Assembly: GCF_030323865.1 (NCBI RefSeq)
Contig: NZ_CP066362.1
Coordinates: 1,178,001 to 1,242,000 of the forward strand
Reading direction: 5' to 3'
Origin: Pseudarthrobacter defluvii
GTDB lineage: Bacteria > Actinomycetota > Actinomycetes > Actinomycetales > Micrococcaceae
Length of the DNA stretch: 64,000 nucleotides
Position numbers and translations under genes: made by a program. Below, piece by piece: positions 35,036 to 44,061 of the stretch (position 1 is the first letter of the stretch; every line of letters starts with the position of its first letter). Below the pieces are notes generated by a model that was given only the letters and a program-made list of their open reading frames with translations, did not search any database and was not told the DNA's origin.

Positions 35036-36172
35036 GTGACTGAGCCCATTGTTGACGCCGCCCCTGCCATCGATTTTGACCTGAAGAGCCTGCCGAAGGT
35101 CTCCCTGCACGACCACCTGGACGGAGGACTCCGCCCGGCCACCATCATCGAACTGGCGGAAGCCGTTGGCCACACGCTGCCCTCAACGGATCCGGTGGCC
35201 CTGGGGCAGTGGTTCCGCGAATCAGCAGACTCCGGATCGCTGGTCCGCTACCTGGAGACGTTCGACCACACGGTAGCCGTCATGCAGACCTACGACGGCC
35301 TGTTCCGCGTGGCGAAGGAGTTCGTCGAGGACCTCGCGGACGACGGCGTGGTGTACGGCGAAGTCCGGTGGGCACCCGAGCAGCACCTCCAGAAGGGGCT
35401 CAGCCTGGATGAAGTCGTCGAAGCTGTGCAGGAAGGCCTTGAGGCCGGCGTCGAGGCTGTGTCCGAGACCGGACGCGAGATCCAGGTGGGCCAGCTGATC
35501 ACCGCCATGCGCCACGCCGACCGCGGCCAGGAGATCGCCGAACTGGCCATCCGCCACCGCAACAAGGGTGCCGTGGGCTTTGACATCGCCGGCGCCGAGG
35601 ACGGCTTCCTGCCCAGCCGCTTCAAGGACGCCTTCACCTACCTTGCACAGCACAATTTCCCCGCCACCGTGCACGCCGGTGAAGCAGCCGGGCTGGAGAG
35701 CATCCAGTCGGCGCTGGTGGACGGCCGCGCCCTGCGGCTGGGCCACGGCGTCCGCATCGCCGAGGACATCATGGTGGAGTTCGACGACGACGAGGAAGCC
35801 GGCGACACCGTAGGCCTGGTCACCCTGGGCGACCTCTCCAGCTGGGTCCGCGACCGCGGCATCGCACTGGAAATCTGCCCCTCCTCCAACCTGCAGACCG
35901 GCGCGATCGCTGAATTCGGCGAAGGGATCGAAAGCCACCCGCTGGACATGCTCTACCAGCTGGGCTTCAACGTCACCATCAACACCGACAACCGCCTGAT
36001 GAGCGGTGTCACCCTAACGGACGAGTTCAACCTGCTGGTGGAAACCTTCGACTACGACCTCGACGACCTGCTCGAGCTCACCCTCAACGCCGCCGAGGCG
36101 TCCTTCCTGCCGCTGGAGGAAAAGGAAGCGCTGGTGGAATACATCAACGACGCCTACGCCAACCTTGGCTGA
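35036..36172 (+). CDS. add: Adenosine deaminase
   Basis: Deaminates adenosine and deoxyadenosine to inosines. 378 residues. Metal site HDHLDGGLRP near the N-terminus; catalytic FPATVHAGEAAG, LGHGVRI and INTDNRLMSGVTLTDE motifs. It adds purine salvage to the pyrimidine enzymes encoded upstream with the nucleoside importer. Leaderless GTG. The stop overlaps the TTG of mazG by 8 nt, so the two are co-transcribed. Confidence 0.95.
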   Translation: MTEPIVDAAPAIDFDLKSLPKVSLHDHLDGGLRPATIIELAEAVGHTLPSTDPVALGQWFRESADSGSLVRYLETFDHTVAVMQTYDGLFRVAKEFVEDLADDGVVYGEVRWAPEQHLQKGLSLDEVVEAVQEGLEAGVEAVSETGREIQVGQLITAMRHADRGQEIAELAIRHRNKGAVGFDIAGAEDGFLPSRFKDAFTYLAQHNFPATVHAGEAAGLESIQSALVDGRALRLGHGVRIAEDIMVEFDDDEEAGDTVGLVTLGDLSSWVRDRGIALEICPSSNLQTGAIAEFGEGIESHPLDMLYQLGFNVTINTDNRLMSGVTLTDEFNLLVETFDYDLDDLLELTLNAAEASFLPLEEKEALVEYINDAYANLG

Positions 36173-36851
36173 TCCGGATTCCCGGCCCGGCAGTTCCGCA
36201 ACCGAAGAGCTGCTGGGCCAAATTGCCCAGCTGCGCCAACACTGCCCCTGGATGGGCGCCCTGACGCACGCTTCCCTGGTGGAGTACCTCCTGGAGGAGG
36301 CCTACGAGGTGGCCGAGACCATCGAGGAGGGCCACCCGGACAAGGAGCTCCAGGGCGAACTGGGTGACGTTCTGCTCCAGGTAGTGCTCCATGCCCGCCT
36401 TGCGGAGGAGCGCGGCGCGTTCACGTTCGACGACGTGGCGCGCGGCCTGGGTGCCAAAATGGTCCGCCGCAACCCGCACGTCTTCAGGCCGGACGGGTCC
36501 CTGCAGGACAGCTTCCCCGCCACGGTGGCGGAGATCGAGCAGAAATGGGATGCGGTCAAGCGGGCCGAACGCCCTGAACGCCGCGGAGCCTTTGAAGGAA
36601 TCCCGGAGGCCCTCCCGGCGCTGGCCAAAGCGCAAAAGTCGCTGGACCGCGCAGCCCGTGCCGGCCTGGAGCTGCCAGCCGGGGAACCGATCCCCGAAAA
36701 CGAGGACGAGCTCGGAACCCTGCTGCTCGCCGTCGTGCGTTCCGCCCGGGACAACGGCATGGACGCCGAGCGTGCCCTGCGCGCCGCCGTCCGCCGCTAC
36801 CAGGGCGATGACGGCCCGCAAGGCGGCCGCAGCGGACCCGCGCCATCATGA
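36165..36851 (+). CDS. mazG: Nucleoside triphosphate pyrophosphohydrolase (MazG family)
   Basis: Hydrolyses non-canonical or excess NTPs and dNTPs to monophosphates. 228 residues, a single MazG domain plus tail. The EEAYEVAETIEE metal-binding helix and the GDVLLQVVLHARLAEE helix are intact. The usual CPWD near residue 30 is CPWM here, which loses one acidic residue. The TTG start lies inside the end of add. It forms an operon with adenosine deaminase, both acting on purine nucleotide pools. Confidence 0.9.
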   Translation: MADPDSRPGSSATEELLGQIAQLRQHCPWMGALTHASLVEYLLEEAYEVAETIEEGHPDKELQGELGDVLLQVVLHARLAEERGAFTFDDVARGLGAKMVRRNPHVFRPDGSLQDSFPATVAEIEQKWDAVKRAERPERRGAFEGIPEALPALAKAQKSLDRAARAGLELPAGEPIPENEDELGTLLLAVVRSARDNGMDAERALRAAVRRYQGDDGPQGGRSGPAPS

Positions 36852-36870
36852 CGTCCGGCCCTTGACCGGT

Positions 36871-36901
36871 TTGAGTAACCCGGAGCACTCTCGACTACGC
36901 T
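36871..36901 (+). promoter_or_regulatory. Candidate promoter of enolase
   Basis: TTGAGT (36871-36876), 19 nt, TACGCT (36896-36901). The spacing is long, so the call is tentative. The leader would be about 60 nt with AAGGAG before the ATG. Confidence 0.35.
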
Positions 36902-36948
36902 AGTCGGTGACGAGTACGTCGAGTTTTCTGCCTGATTCCCCCCGTTAA

Positions 36949-38250
<1,302 letters not shown>

Positions 38251-38268
38251 TAACCGGCTAAACCCTTC

Positions 38269-38310
38269 AGCGGTGGCTATGGTTGAAAGACCATAGCCAC
38301 CGCTGTTTTT
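38269..38310 (+). terminator. Intrinsic terminator after eno
   Basis: A 15-bp perfect stem (AGCGGTGGCTATGGT with its complement at 38290-38304) followed by TTTTT. Confidence 0.9.
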
Positions 38311-38385
38311 CCAGCAGCAGTTGTCCCAGAAGTGTTGTCCAGCACAGATAGTGGCGGCCCCGGCAGGCTGCGTTTCAGGAGTGTC

Positions 38386-39069
38386 ATGGCTACCCGCCGC
38401 CCCAAAGTTCCCAAGGTCGCCCCCACCCGTCCAGCCAAGGAAACGGCCGACGACGGGCCCTCCGGCGGTGCCGATGTTATCCGGGCGGATTTCCGCCCGG
38501 CCAAGGGAACGGCCGCCAGGGACACGGCACGGCCAAAGGACCACCACGGGCACGGAGCTTCCGGCCAGCCCGGCGCCGGAAAGGCGGGGGAGGCCCCCAA
38601 GCCCAAACCTGCCGGCGCACGCAAGGGCAGCAGTTCCACGGACGGCAAGGACACCCCTGACCGCGAAGACGGGCAGCACCCTGTCCCCGCCAAGGCGTTC
38701 TCCGGGCGCATGCTCGCGCTGGCCGTGGTGATGATTGCCATCACCATCATGCTCGCGCCCACGGTGAAGATCTTCTTCGACAAGAAGGCTGAAATCGACG
38801 CGTTGCACGCCGATATCGCAGCACGTCAGGCCGAAGGCGACGCCCTCCGCCAGCAGGTTTCGCGCTGGCAGGACCCCAACTACGTCAAACAGCAGGCCCG
38901 CGACCGCATTAACATGGTTATGCCGGGCGAAACCGGCTACTGGGTTTTTGGCAGCGATGAGCCGGCCGCAGAAAGCAGTAGCCCCGCCGGCGCAGCAGCA
39001 CAAGACCCCGCCGATCTGCCGTGGGTGGATTCCCTGTGGGAGTCCATCAGGCGCGCGGCCACAGACTGA
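38386..39069 (+). CDS. FtsB/DivIC-like septum formation initiator family protein
   Basis: 227 residues. A disordered, Pro/Lys/Gly-rich cytoplasmic tail of about 100 residues is followed by one transmembrane segment (MLALAVVMIAITIMLAPTV), a short extracytoplasmic coiled coil (KKAEIDALHADIAARQAEGD) and the family's WQDPNYVKQQARDRINMVMP motif. FtsB/DivIC proteins join FtsL and FtsQ/DivIB in the divisome. ATG with AGGAG at 4 nt. It lies 28 nt ahead of the DUF501 gene. Confidence 0.88.
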   Translation: MATRRPKVPKVAPTRPAKETADDGPSGGADVIRADFRPAKGTAARDTARPKDHHGHGASGQPGAGKAGEAPKPKPAGARKGSSSTDGKDTPDREDGQHPVPAKAFSGRMLALAVVMIAITIMLAPTVKIFFDKKAEIDALHADIAARQAEGDALRQQVSRWQDPNYVKQQARDRINMVMPGETGYWVFGSDEPAAESSSPAGAAAQDPADLPWVDSLWESIRRAATD

Positions 39070-39097
39070 ACCGCACAAGGAAGGACGGCCCGCGACA

Positions 39098-39769
39098 GTG
39101 GAACACAACACGGCAGCCGCCCGGGACGAATCCCGCCAACCGACAGCACACGACCTTGAAGTACTGAGCAGGCAGCTGGGACGTCCCGTCCGCGACGTCG
39201 TGGAGATTCCGGCCCGCTGCATCTGCGGCAACCCCCTGGTGGCGGCCACCGCACCCCGCCTCAGCAACGGCACTCCTTTCCCCACCACCTTCTACCTGAC
39301 GCACCCGGTGATCACATCCGCGGTTTCCAGGCTTGAGGCGGCGGGGGTCATGAACACCATGAACGAACAGCTGGCCACCGATGACGGACTCGCCGCGGCC
39401 TACCGGGCAGCCCATGAAGAGTACCTGGCCGCCCGCGAAGCCATCGGGCAGCGTTCGGGCATCGGCCCGGTGCCGGAAATCGACGGCGTCTCCGCCGGCG
39501 GGATGCCCACCCGCGTCAAGTGCCTGCACGTCCTGGTGGGCCACTCCCTGGCAGCGGGAAGCGGCGTCAACCCCCTCGGCGACACGGCGATCGGGATGAT
39601 CAGCGAGTGGTGGACGGCGGACAAGTGCTACTGCGACGGCGCCTGGGACACCACCGGCGAGGCACCGTCCCGGGACCTCAGCCGGCACGGACCGCAGGGC
39701 CTGCCCGGTATCGTGGGACGCCCGGCCCCCGTCCGGAAGTCTGCCGGCACCGCAGGAGCCGCCGAATGA
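39098..39769 (+). CDS. DUF501 domain-containing protein
   Basis: 223 residues. The DUF501 core has CxC near the N-terminus (CICGNPL), TPFPTTFYLTHPV and the VKCLHVLVGHSLAAG motif, with a second Cys pair in DKCYCDGAW that could bind metal. Function unknown. In actinobacteria this family is regularly encoded between enolase/FtsB and Ppx/GppA, as here. Start GTG 39098; the stop overlaps the next start by ATGA. Confidence 0.88.
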   Translation: MEHNTAAARDESRQPTAHDLEVLSRQLGRPVRDVVEIPARCICGNPLVAATAPRLSNGTPFPTTFYLTHPVITSAVSRLEAAGVMNTMNEQLATDDGLAAAYRAAHEEYLAAREAIGQRSGIGPVPEIDGVSAGGMPTRVKCLHVLVGHSLAAGSGVNPLGDTAIGMISEWWTADKCYCDGAWDTTGEAPSRDLSRHGPQGLPGIVGRPAPVRKSAGTAGAAE

Positions 39770-40713
39770 CCCGCGTGGCCGCCATCGACTGCGGCACCAA
39801 CTCCATCCGGCTCCTGATCGCGGACATCCACCACGGCAACGGCGGCACGGGCCTGACGGACGTAGTCCGCGAGATGCGCGTGGTCCGGTTGGGCCAGGGC
39901 GTGGACGCCACCGGCGAACTGGCACCCGAGGCCCTCGACCGGACCTTCGCCGCAGCCGCCGACTACGCTCGGCTGATCAAGGAACACGGCGCAGAGCGGA
40001 TCCGCTTCGTCGCCACCTCCGCCAGCCGCGACGCACGCAACCGGGACGTCTTCGTGGACGGAATCCGGGACCTGCTGGGCGTGGAGCCCGAAGTCATCTC
40101 CGGGGACGAGGAAGCGGCACTGTCCTTTGCCGGTGCCAGCAGCGTCCTGCCCATCCTCGACGGCCACCAGGTGCTGGTGGTGGACCTCGGCGGGGGAAGC
40201 ACCGAGTTCGTCCTCGGCACTGCGGACGGCGTGACCGCGGCGAAGTCCGTGGACATTGGCTGCGTCCGCCTCACCGAACGGCACCTTAGCGACGATCCCC
40301 CCACCCCTGCCCAGATCGCGGCCGCGGAAGCCGACGTTGACGCAGCCATAGCCCGCGCCGGACGCGACGTGCCGCTGGAACGCGCCACCGCCGTCGTCGG
40401 TGTTGCCGGGTCCGTCACCACCATCACCGCCCACGCCCTGCGCCTGCCGGAATATTCGCCGGACGCCATCCACGGCACGGAACTGCCGATTGCGGAGGTC
40501 CGCGCCGCCGCCACCGACCTGCTCACCATGACCCGGGACAAACGCGCGGCCCTGCCGTACATGCACCCCGGACGCGTGGACGTCATCGGGGCCGGGGGAC
40601 TGGTGTGGCGCCGGATCCTGGAACGGATGGGGGAGCTGACCGGCGGGAGGATTACCGCAGCCACGGCCAGCGAGCACGACATCCTCGATGGCATCGCCCT
40701 GAGCATCGGGTAG
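39766..40713 (+). CDS. Ppx/GppA family exopolyphosphatase/guanosine pentaphosphatase
   Basis: ASKHA-fold phosphatase of 315 residues, the short actinobacterial form without a C-terminal HD domain. VAAIDCGTNSIRLLIAD is the first phosphate motif and VVDLGGGSTEFVLG the second. Substrates may be polyphosphate or pppGpp. It is coupled to DUF501 (ATGA) and followed after 4 nt by the membrane-anchored subtilase. Confidence 0.93.
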   Translation: MTRVAAIDCGTNSIRLLIADIHHGNGGTGLTDVVREMRVVRLGQGVDATGELAPEALDRTFAAAADYARLIKEHGAERIRFVATSASRDARNRDVFVDGIRDLLGVEPEVISGDEEAALSFAGASSVLPILDGHQVLVVDLGGGSTEFVLGTADGVTAAKSVDIGCVRLTERHLSDDPPTPAQIAAAEADVDAAIARAGRDVPLERATAVVGVAGSVTTITAHALRLPEYSPDAIHGTELPIAEVRAAATDLLTMTRDKRAALPYMHPGRVDVIGAGGLVWRRILERMGELTGGRITAATASEHDILDGIALSIG

Positions 40714-40717
40714 GCCC

Positions 40718-42127
40718 ATGCATTCCACAACAGCTTCCACCCGCTTCTTGCCGCGGGCGGCGGCGGCCCTGATGGCCGTCCTCCTGGTTGCGTGCTGCTT
40801 CTGCGCGGGCCTCTTCACGGCACCCTCCGCACGGGCCGATGAGTGGCGCGACAAAGAATACTGGCTGGCAGATTCCGGCATCACCAAGGCCTGGGAAGTG
40901 TCAAAGGGCGCAGGCGTCAAGGTAGCCGTCATCGACAGCGGCATTGACGCGCAGCACCCGGACCTCAAAGGCGCCGTCGTCGGTGGGTACGACGCCTCCG
41001 GCTCCGGCCGGCCCGACGGCCAGAAGAGCGTGGGCTCGAAGCCCGAACACGGCACCCTGGTAGCCACGATGCTTGCCGGCCGCGGCCACCAGCCGGCAAG
41101 CCCCAGCCCCAGCCCCAGCCCGGGACCGGCGGGTACACCGCCCGACGGCATCATGGGAGTGGCGCCGGAAGCACAGCTCCTTTCGGTCTCCACCTGGCTT
41201 GGCTCACCCAACCCTTCGGGCAAGAGCGACCAGGACCAGATCCCCGAGGCAGTCCGCTGGGCCGTGGACAACGGCGCCAAGGTGATCAACATTTCGTTGG
41301 GCAGCACAAGCCCGCAGTGGCCGCAAAGCTGGGACGCGGCCTTCCTTTACGCGGAACAGAAGGACGTGGTCATCGTCGCGGCGGCCGGCAACCGGGTGGG
41401 CGGCAACACCCAGGTGGGCGCACCCGCCACCATCCCGGGCGTCCTGACCGTCGCCGGGCTGGACCGGAAGAACGTGGCCAGCGTGGACGCTTCCTCGCAG
41501 GGGATCAGCATCGGTGTGGCCGCGCCCGCCGAAAACCTCTTGGGCGGACTCCCCGGTGGCGGCTACGCGGAGTGGGCCGGAACCTCCGGCTCCACCCCCA
41601 TCGTCGCGGGCGTGGCCGCCCTGATCCGGTCCAAGTGGCCGGATATGAGTGCTGAACAGGTGATCAACAGGATCATCACCACGGCCAAGGACGCAGGAGC
41701 CCCGGGCAAGGACCCGCTGTACGGCTACGGCATCCTCAACGCCGAGGCAGCACTTAAAGCCGATGTTCCGCAGGTATCGGTCAATCCGCTGGGCACCATC
41801 GCCGAGTGGATCCGCGTCCACAGGCGGGGAAACGCTGCTCCCGCAACCCCACTGCCAACCACCACCCAGGTCCCCAGCGCCGCACCCACGCTGCCCGAAG
41901 CAACCGTTCCCGCCGCCAAGGCGCCGTCCCCGCGGGACAGTGCCATCGGCGCCGCCGTCGTGATCGGGTTTGCAGTCCTGTTTGTCGCGATCATCGTGGC
42001 AGCCGCCATCCAGCTTCGCAGGGCCGCCCGCAACCCCGCCCTTGCCGCAGAAGAACCCGAAACAGGGGTGCTGGACAAGGTGCATCCAGCCAGGAATTCC
42101 AGCGTTACAGACGGTCGTCAAAGTTAG
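40718..42127 (+). CDS. Membrane-anchored S8 serine protease (mycosin-like)
   Basis: 469 residues. A signal peptide (about 1-40) leads to a subtilase domain with D73 (VAVIDSGID), H111 (EHGTLVATM), N225 (AAGN) and S290 (GTSGSTP; most subtilases have GTSMATP or GTSMASP). A Pro/Thr-rich linker and a C-terminal transmembrane helix at about 410-435 with a basic cytoplasmic tail follow. This layout matches mycosins of type VII secretion, but no ESX gene is in the window. An SPSPSPSPG repeat lies between His and Asn. It ends inside the Rex operator of ndh. Confidence 0.88.
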   Translation: MHSTTASTRFLPRAAAALMAVLLVACCFCAGLFTAPSARADEWRDKEYWLADSGITKAWEVSKGAGVKVAVIDSGIDAQHPDLKGAVVGGYDASGSGRPDGQKSVGSKPEHGTLVATMLAGRGHQPASPSPSPSPGPAGTPPDGIMGVAPEAQLLSVSTWLGSPNPSGKSDQDQIPEAVRWAVDNGAKVINISLGSTSPQWPQSWDAAFLYAEQKDVVIVAAAGNRVGGNTQVGAPATIPGVLTVAGLDRKNVASVDASSQGISIGVAAPAENLLGGLPGGGYAEWAGTSGSTPIVAGVAALIRSKWPDMSAEQVINRIITTAKDAGAPGKDPLYGYGILNAEAALKADVPQVSVNPLGTIAEWIRVHRRGNAAPATPLPTTTQVPSAAPTLPEATVPAAKAPSPRDSAIGAAVVIGFAVLFVAIIVAAAIQLRRAARNPALAAEEPETGVLDKVHPARNSSVTDGRQS

Positions 42128-42155
42128 TGAAGATTTTCACAAACTGCGCTATCCT
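42125..42155 (+). promoter_or_regulatory. Rex-type operator and leaderless promoter of ndh
   Basis: TAGTGAA-GATT-TTCACAA (42125-42142) matches the Rex consensus TTGTGAA-N4-TTCACAA at all but one position. The -10 box TATCCT (42150-42155) is followed by 6 nt and the ATG. The operator covers the -35/spacer region, so Rex binding should block transcription when NADH is low. Confidence 0.75.
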
Positions 42156-42161
42156 TAAACT

Positions 42162-43628
42162 ATGGCAACCACCCCACAGCTCCAGGACCGTCCCAGGGTA
42201 CTCGTCGTCGGCGGCGGGTACGTCGGCCTCTACGTAGCACTGAAACTGCAGAAGAAGATCGCGAACGCCGGTGGCATCGTCACCGTCGTTGATCCCCTGC
42301 CCTACATGACCTACCAGCCCTTCCTTCCCGAGGTGGCCGGCGGCAACATCGAAGCCCGCCACGCGGTGGTATCCCACCGCCAGCACCTCAAGCAGACGGA
42401 ACTGATCCAGGGGCGCGTTACCTCCATCGACCACGTCAACCGCAAGGCTGTGGTGGCTCCCGCCGACGGCGGCGAAAACTTCGAGGTTCCCTACTTCGAC
42501 GTCGTGCTCGCAGCCGGCGCCATTACCCGCACGTTCCCCATCAAGGGCCTGGCGGACAACGGCATTGGCCTGAAGACCATCGAGGAAGCCGTTGCGCTGC
42601 GCAACAAGCTGCTCGAGCGCATCGAGGTTGCGTCCACCATGACGGACCCTGCGGCACGCGCCCGGGCCCTCACCTTCGTGGTGGTCGGTGGCGGCTTCGC
42701 CGGCATCGAGTGCATCACCGAAATGGAAGACCTCGCCCGCGCCGCCGTGCGCAACAACCCCCGCATCAAGCAGGAGGAAGTCCGCTTCGTCCTGGTCGAG
42801 GCCATGGGCCGCATCATGCCCGAGGTCACTGCCCAGCAGGCCGACTGGGTGGTGGAACACCTGCGCAGCCGCGGCATTGAGGTCCTCCTCAACACCTCGC
42901 TGGACAGCGCCGAAGGCACCCTCAAGCTGATCAACCTCCCGGACAAGACCCCGGCCCAGGAATTCGAGGCGGACACCCTGGTATGGACCGCCGGCGTGCA
43001 GGCCAACCCCATGGTCCGCTCCACCGACTTCCCCCTTGAGCCCCGCGGCCGGGTCCGGGTCCTTCCGGACCTGCGCATCTCCGGCGACGAAGGCATCGTG
43101 GAAAACGCCTGGGCAGCCGGCGACATCGCCGCTGTTCCGGACCTCACCGGCAAGGGCCTGCCGGACGGCACCTGCGTACCCAACGCCCAGCACGCCCTGC
43201 GCCAGGCCAAGCGCCTCGCCAAGAACCTCTGGGCCTCCCGCTGGGACAAGCCGCTGACCGACTACAAGCACAAGAACCTCGGTGCCGTGGCCGGCTTCGG
43301 CGAGTGGAAGGGCGTTGCCAACATCAATCTCCTGGGCCGCATCGGCCTCAAGGGAGCGCCGGCCTGGCTGGCCCACCGCGGCTACCACGGCATGGCCATG
43401 CCCACATTCGAGCGCAAGTTCCGCGTCATCCTGAACTGGATCATCGGCTTCTTCGCCGGCCGCGACACCACCCAGCTGATGGACCTGGACAACCCCCGCG
43501 GCGCCTTTGTCTCGGCAGCAACCCCGGCCCCGAAGCCTGCAGCTGCTCCCGCAGCCGTGCCGGCCGGCGGCTCCGGTTCAACCGCTGCCGCAGCTCCGAA
43601 GGAGACCGTGGCGGCCAACGCCAAGTAG
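42162..43628 (+). CDS. ndh: Type II NADH:quinone dehydrogenase
   Basis: Non-proton-pumping NADH dehydrogenase, 488 residues. FAD-binding VLVVGGGYVGLYVAL at the N-terminus, second Rossmann motif FVVVGGGFAGIECITE for NADH, then WTAGVQANPMV and WAAGDIAAV. A C-terminal amphipathic region (GRIGLKGAPAWLAHRGYHG, then VILNWIIGFF) attaches it to the membrane. An Ala/Pro-rich tail of about 35 residues is added. Leaderless ATG under a Rex-type operator; a tRNA gene follows after a large hairpin. Confidence 0.95.
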   Translation: MATTPQLQDRPRVLVVGGGYVGLYVALKLQKKIANAGGIVTVVDPLPYMTYQPFLPEVAGGNIEARHAVVSHRQHLKQTELIQGRVTSIDHVNRKAVVAPADGGENFEVPYFDVVLAAGAITRTFPIKGLADNGIGLKTIEEAVALRNKLLERIEVASTMTDPAARARALTFVVVGGGFAGIECITEMEDLARAAVRNNPRIKQEEVRFVLVEAMGRIMPEVTAQQADWVVEHLRSRGIEVLLNTSLDSAEGTLKLINLPDKTPAQEFEADTLVWTAGVQANPMVRSTDFPLEPRGRVRVLPDLRISGDEGIVENAWAAGDIAAVPDLTGKGLPDGTCVPNAQHALRQAKRLAKNLWASRWDKPLTDYKHKNLGAVAGFGEWKGVANINLLGRIGLKGAPAWLAHRGYHGMAMPTFERKFRVILNWIIGFFAGRDTTQLMDLDNPRGAFVSAATPAPKPAAAPAAVPAGGSGSTAAAAPKETVAANAK

Positions 43629-43658
43629 CGCGTCTGTTCCACCACGCTTCACAGCGCA

Positions 43659-43697
43659 CGACGGCGGCCGTCCCCTTCGCGGGGGCGGCCGCCGTCG
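43659..43697 (+). terminator. Large hairpin after ndh
   Basis: A stem of about 17 bp (CGACGGCGGCCG...CCCC pairing with GGGG...GCCGTCG), followed by GCGTTT. It separates ndh from the tRNA; the T-run is weak, so read-through is possible. Confidence 0.7.
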
Positions 43698-43726
43698 GCG
43701 TTTCCAGCCAAGGCGCCCCTGGCAGG

Positions 43727-43732
43727 TACCAT
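43727..43732 (+). promoter_or_regulatory. Candidate -10 box for the tRNA gene
   Basis: TACCAT, 9 nt before the mature 5' end of the tRNA. No clear -35. It suggests a tRNA promoter independent of ndh. Confidence 0.35.
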
Positions 43733-43741
43733 TGACCCGGC

Positions 43742-43815
43742 GCCCCAGTAGCCCAATTGGCAGAGGCAGCGGACTTAAAATCCGCGTGTTGTGGGTTCGA
43801 GTCCCACCTGGGGTA
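43742..43815 (+). tRNA. tRNA with UAA anticodon, class I-like (short variable loop)
   Basis: 74 nt. Acceptor GCCCCAG/CTGGGGT (7 bp with a terminal G-U), a 3-bp D stem GCC/GGC with the GG of the D loop, anticodon stem GCGGA/TCCGC with loop CTTAAAA (anticodon TAA), variable loop GTGTT, T arm GTGGG/CCCAC with loop TTCGAGT, and discriminator A. CCA is not encoded. The anticodon reads UUA (Leu), but canonical tRNA-Leu has a long variable arm, which is absent here. Located directly downstream of Rex-controlled ndh. Confidence 0.88.
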
Positions 43816-43849
43816 CAACTGCCCGGCCGCCACGATCAGTGCCGTCCAC

Positions 43850-43883
43850 AAGGAAGCCGCCTGCGATTGCAGGCGGCTTCCTT
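43850..43883 (+). terminator. Terminator after the tRNA
   Basis: AAGGAAGCCGCCTGC-GATT-GCAGGCGGCTTCCTT, a 15-bp perfect stem with a short T-containing tail. Confidence 0.85.
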
Positions 43884-43920
43884 GCGTTTAATTCCGCATA
43901 GGCAACGACTGTTATAAGGC

Positions 43921-43936
43921 TGTGACCTCAGTCACT
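43921..43936. promoter_or_regulatory. CRP/GlxR-type site upstream of livK
   Basis: TGTGA-CCTCAG-TCACT fits the CRP-family pattern TGTGA-N6-TCACA with one mismatch at the last base. It lies 126 nt before the livK ATG. The rest of the interval 43884-44061 shows no resolved promoter; TAGCTT hexamers occur at 43937 and 43960. Confidence 0.5.
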
Positions 43937-44061
43937 TAGCTTCGCTGCTGTCTATGCATTAGCTTGAACCTAAATCAGGAATACCTGGTCCAATTCCGGG
44001 CGCCTCGGCGCTCCATTGATCCGTTCGCGCATCGCATGGCCCTGTTTCGGAAGGCAGACAA

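Noticed and set aside
38948..39097. N-terminal extension of the DUF501 protein overlapping the FtsB-like gene
   Set aside because: The extension lies fully inside the FtsB-like coding region in another frame, has no family similarity, and GTG 39098 has a Shine-Dalgarno-like AAGGAAGGA upstream.
41098..41130. AGCCCC tandem repeat
   Set aside because: It encodes the SPSPSPSPG linker of the subtilase; ordinary coding low complexity rather than a separate element.
43742..43815. Degraded tRNA pseudogene
   Set aside because: All stems pair correctly, the D and T loops keep conserved bases, and a terminator follows, so decay is unlikely even though the variable loop is short.
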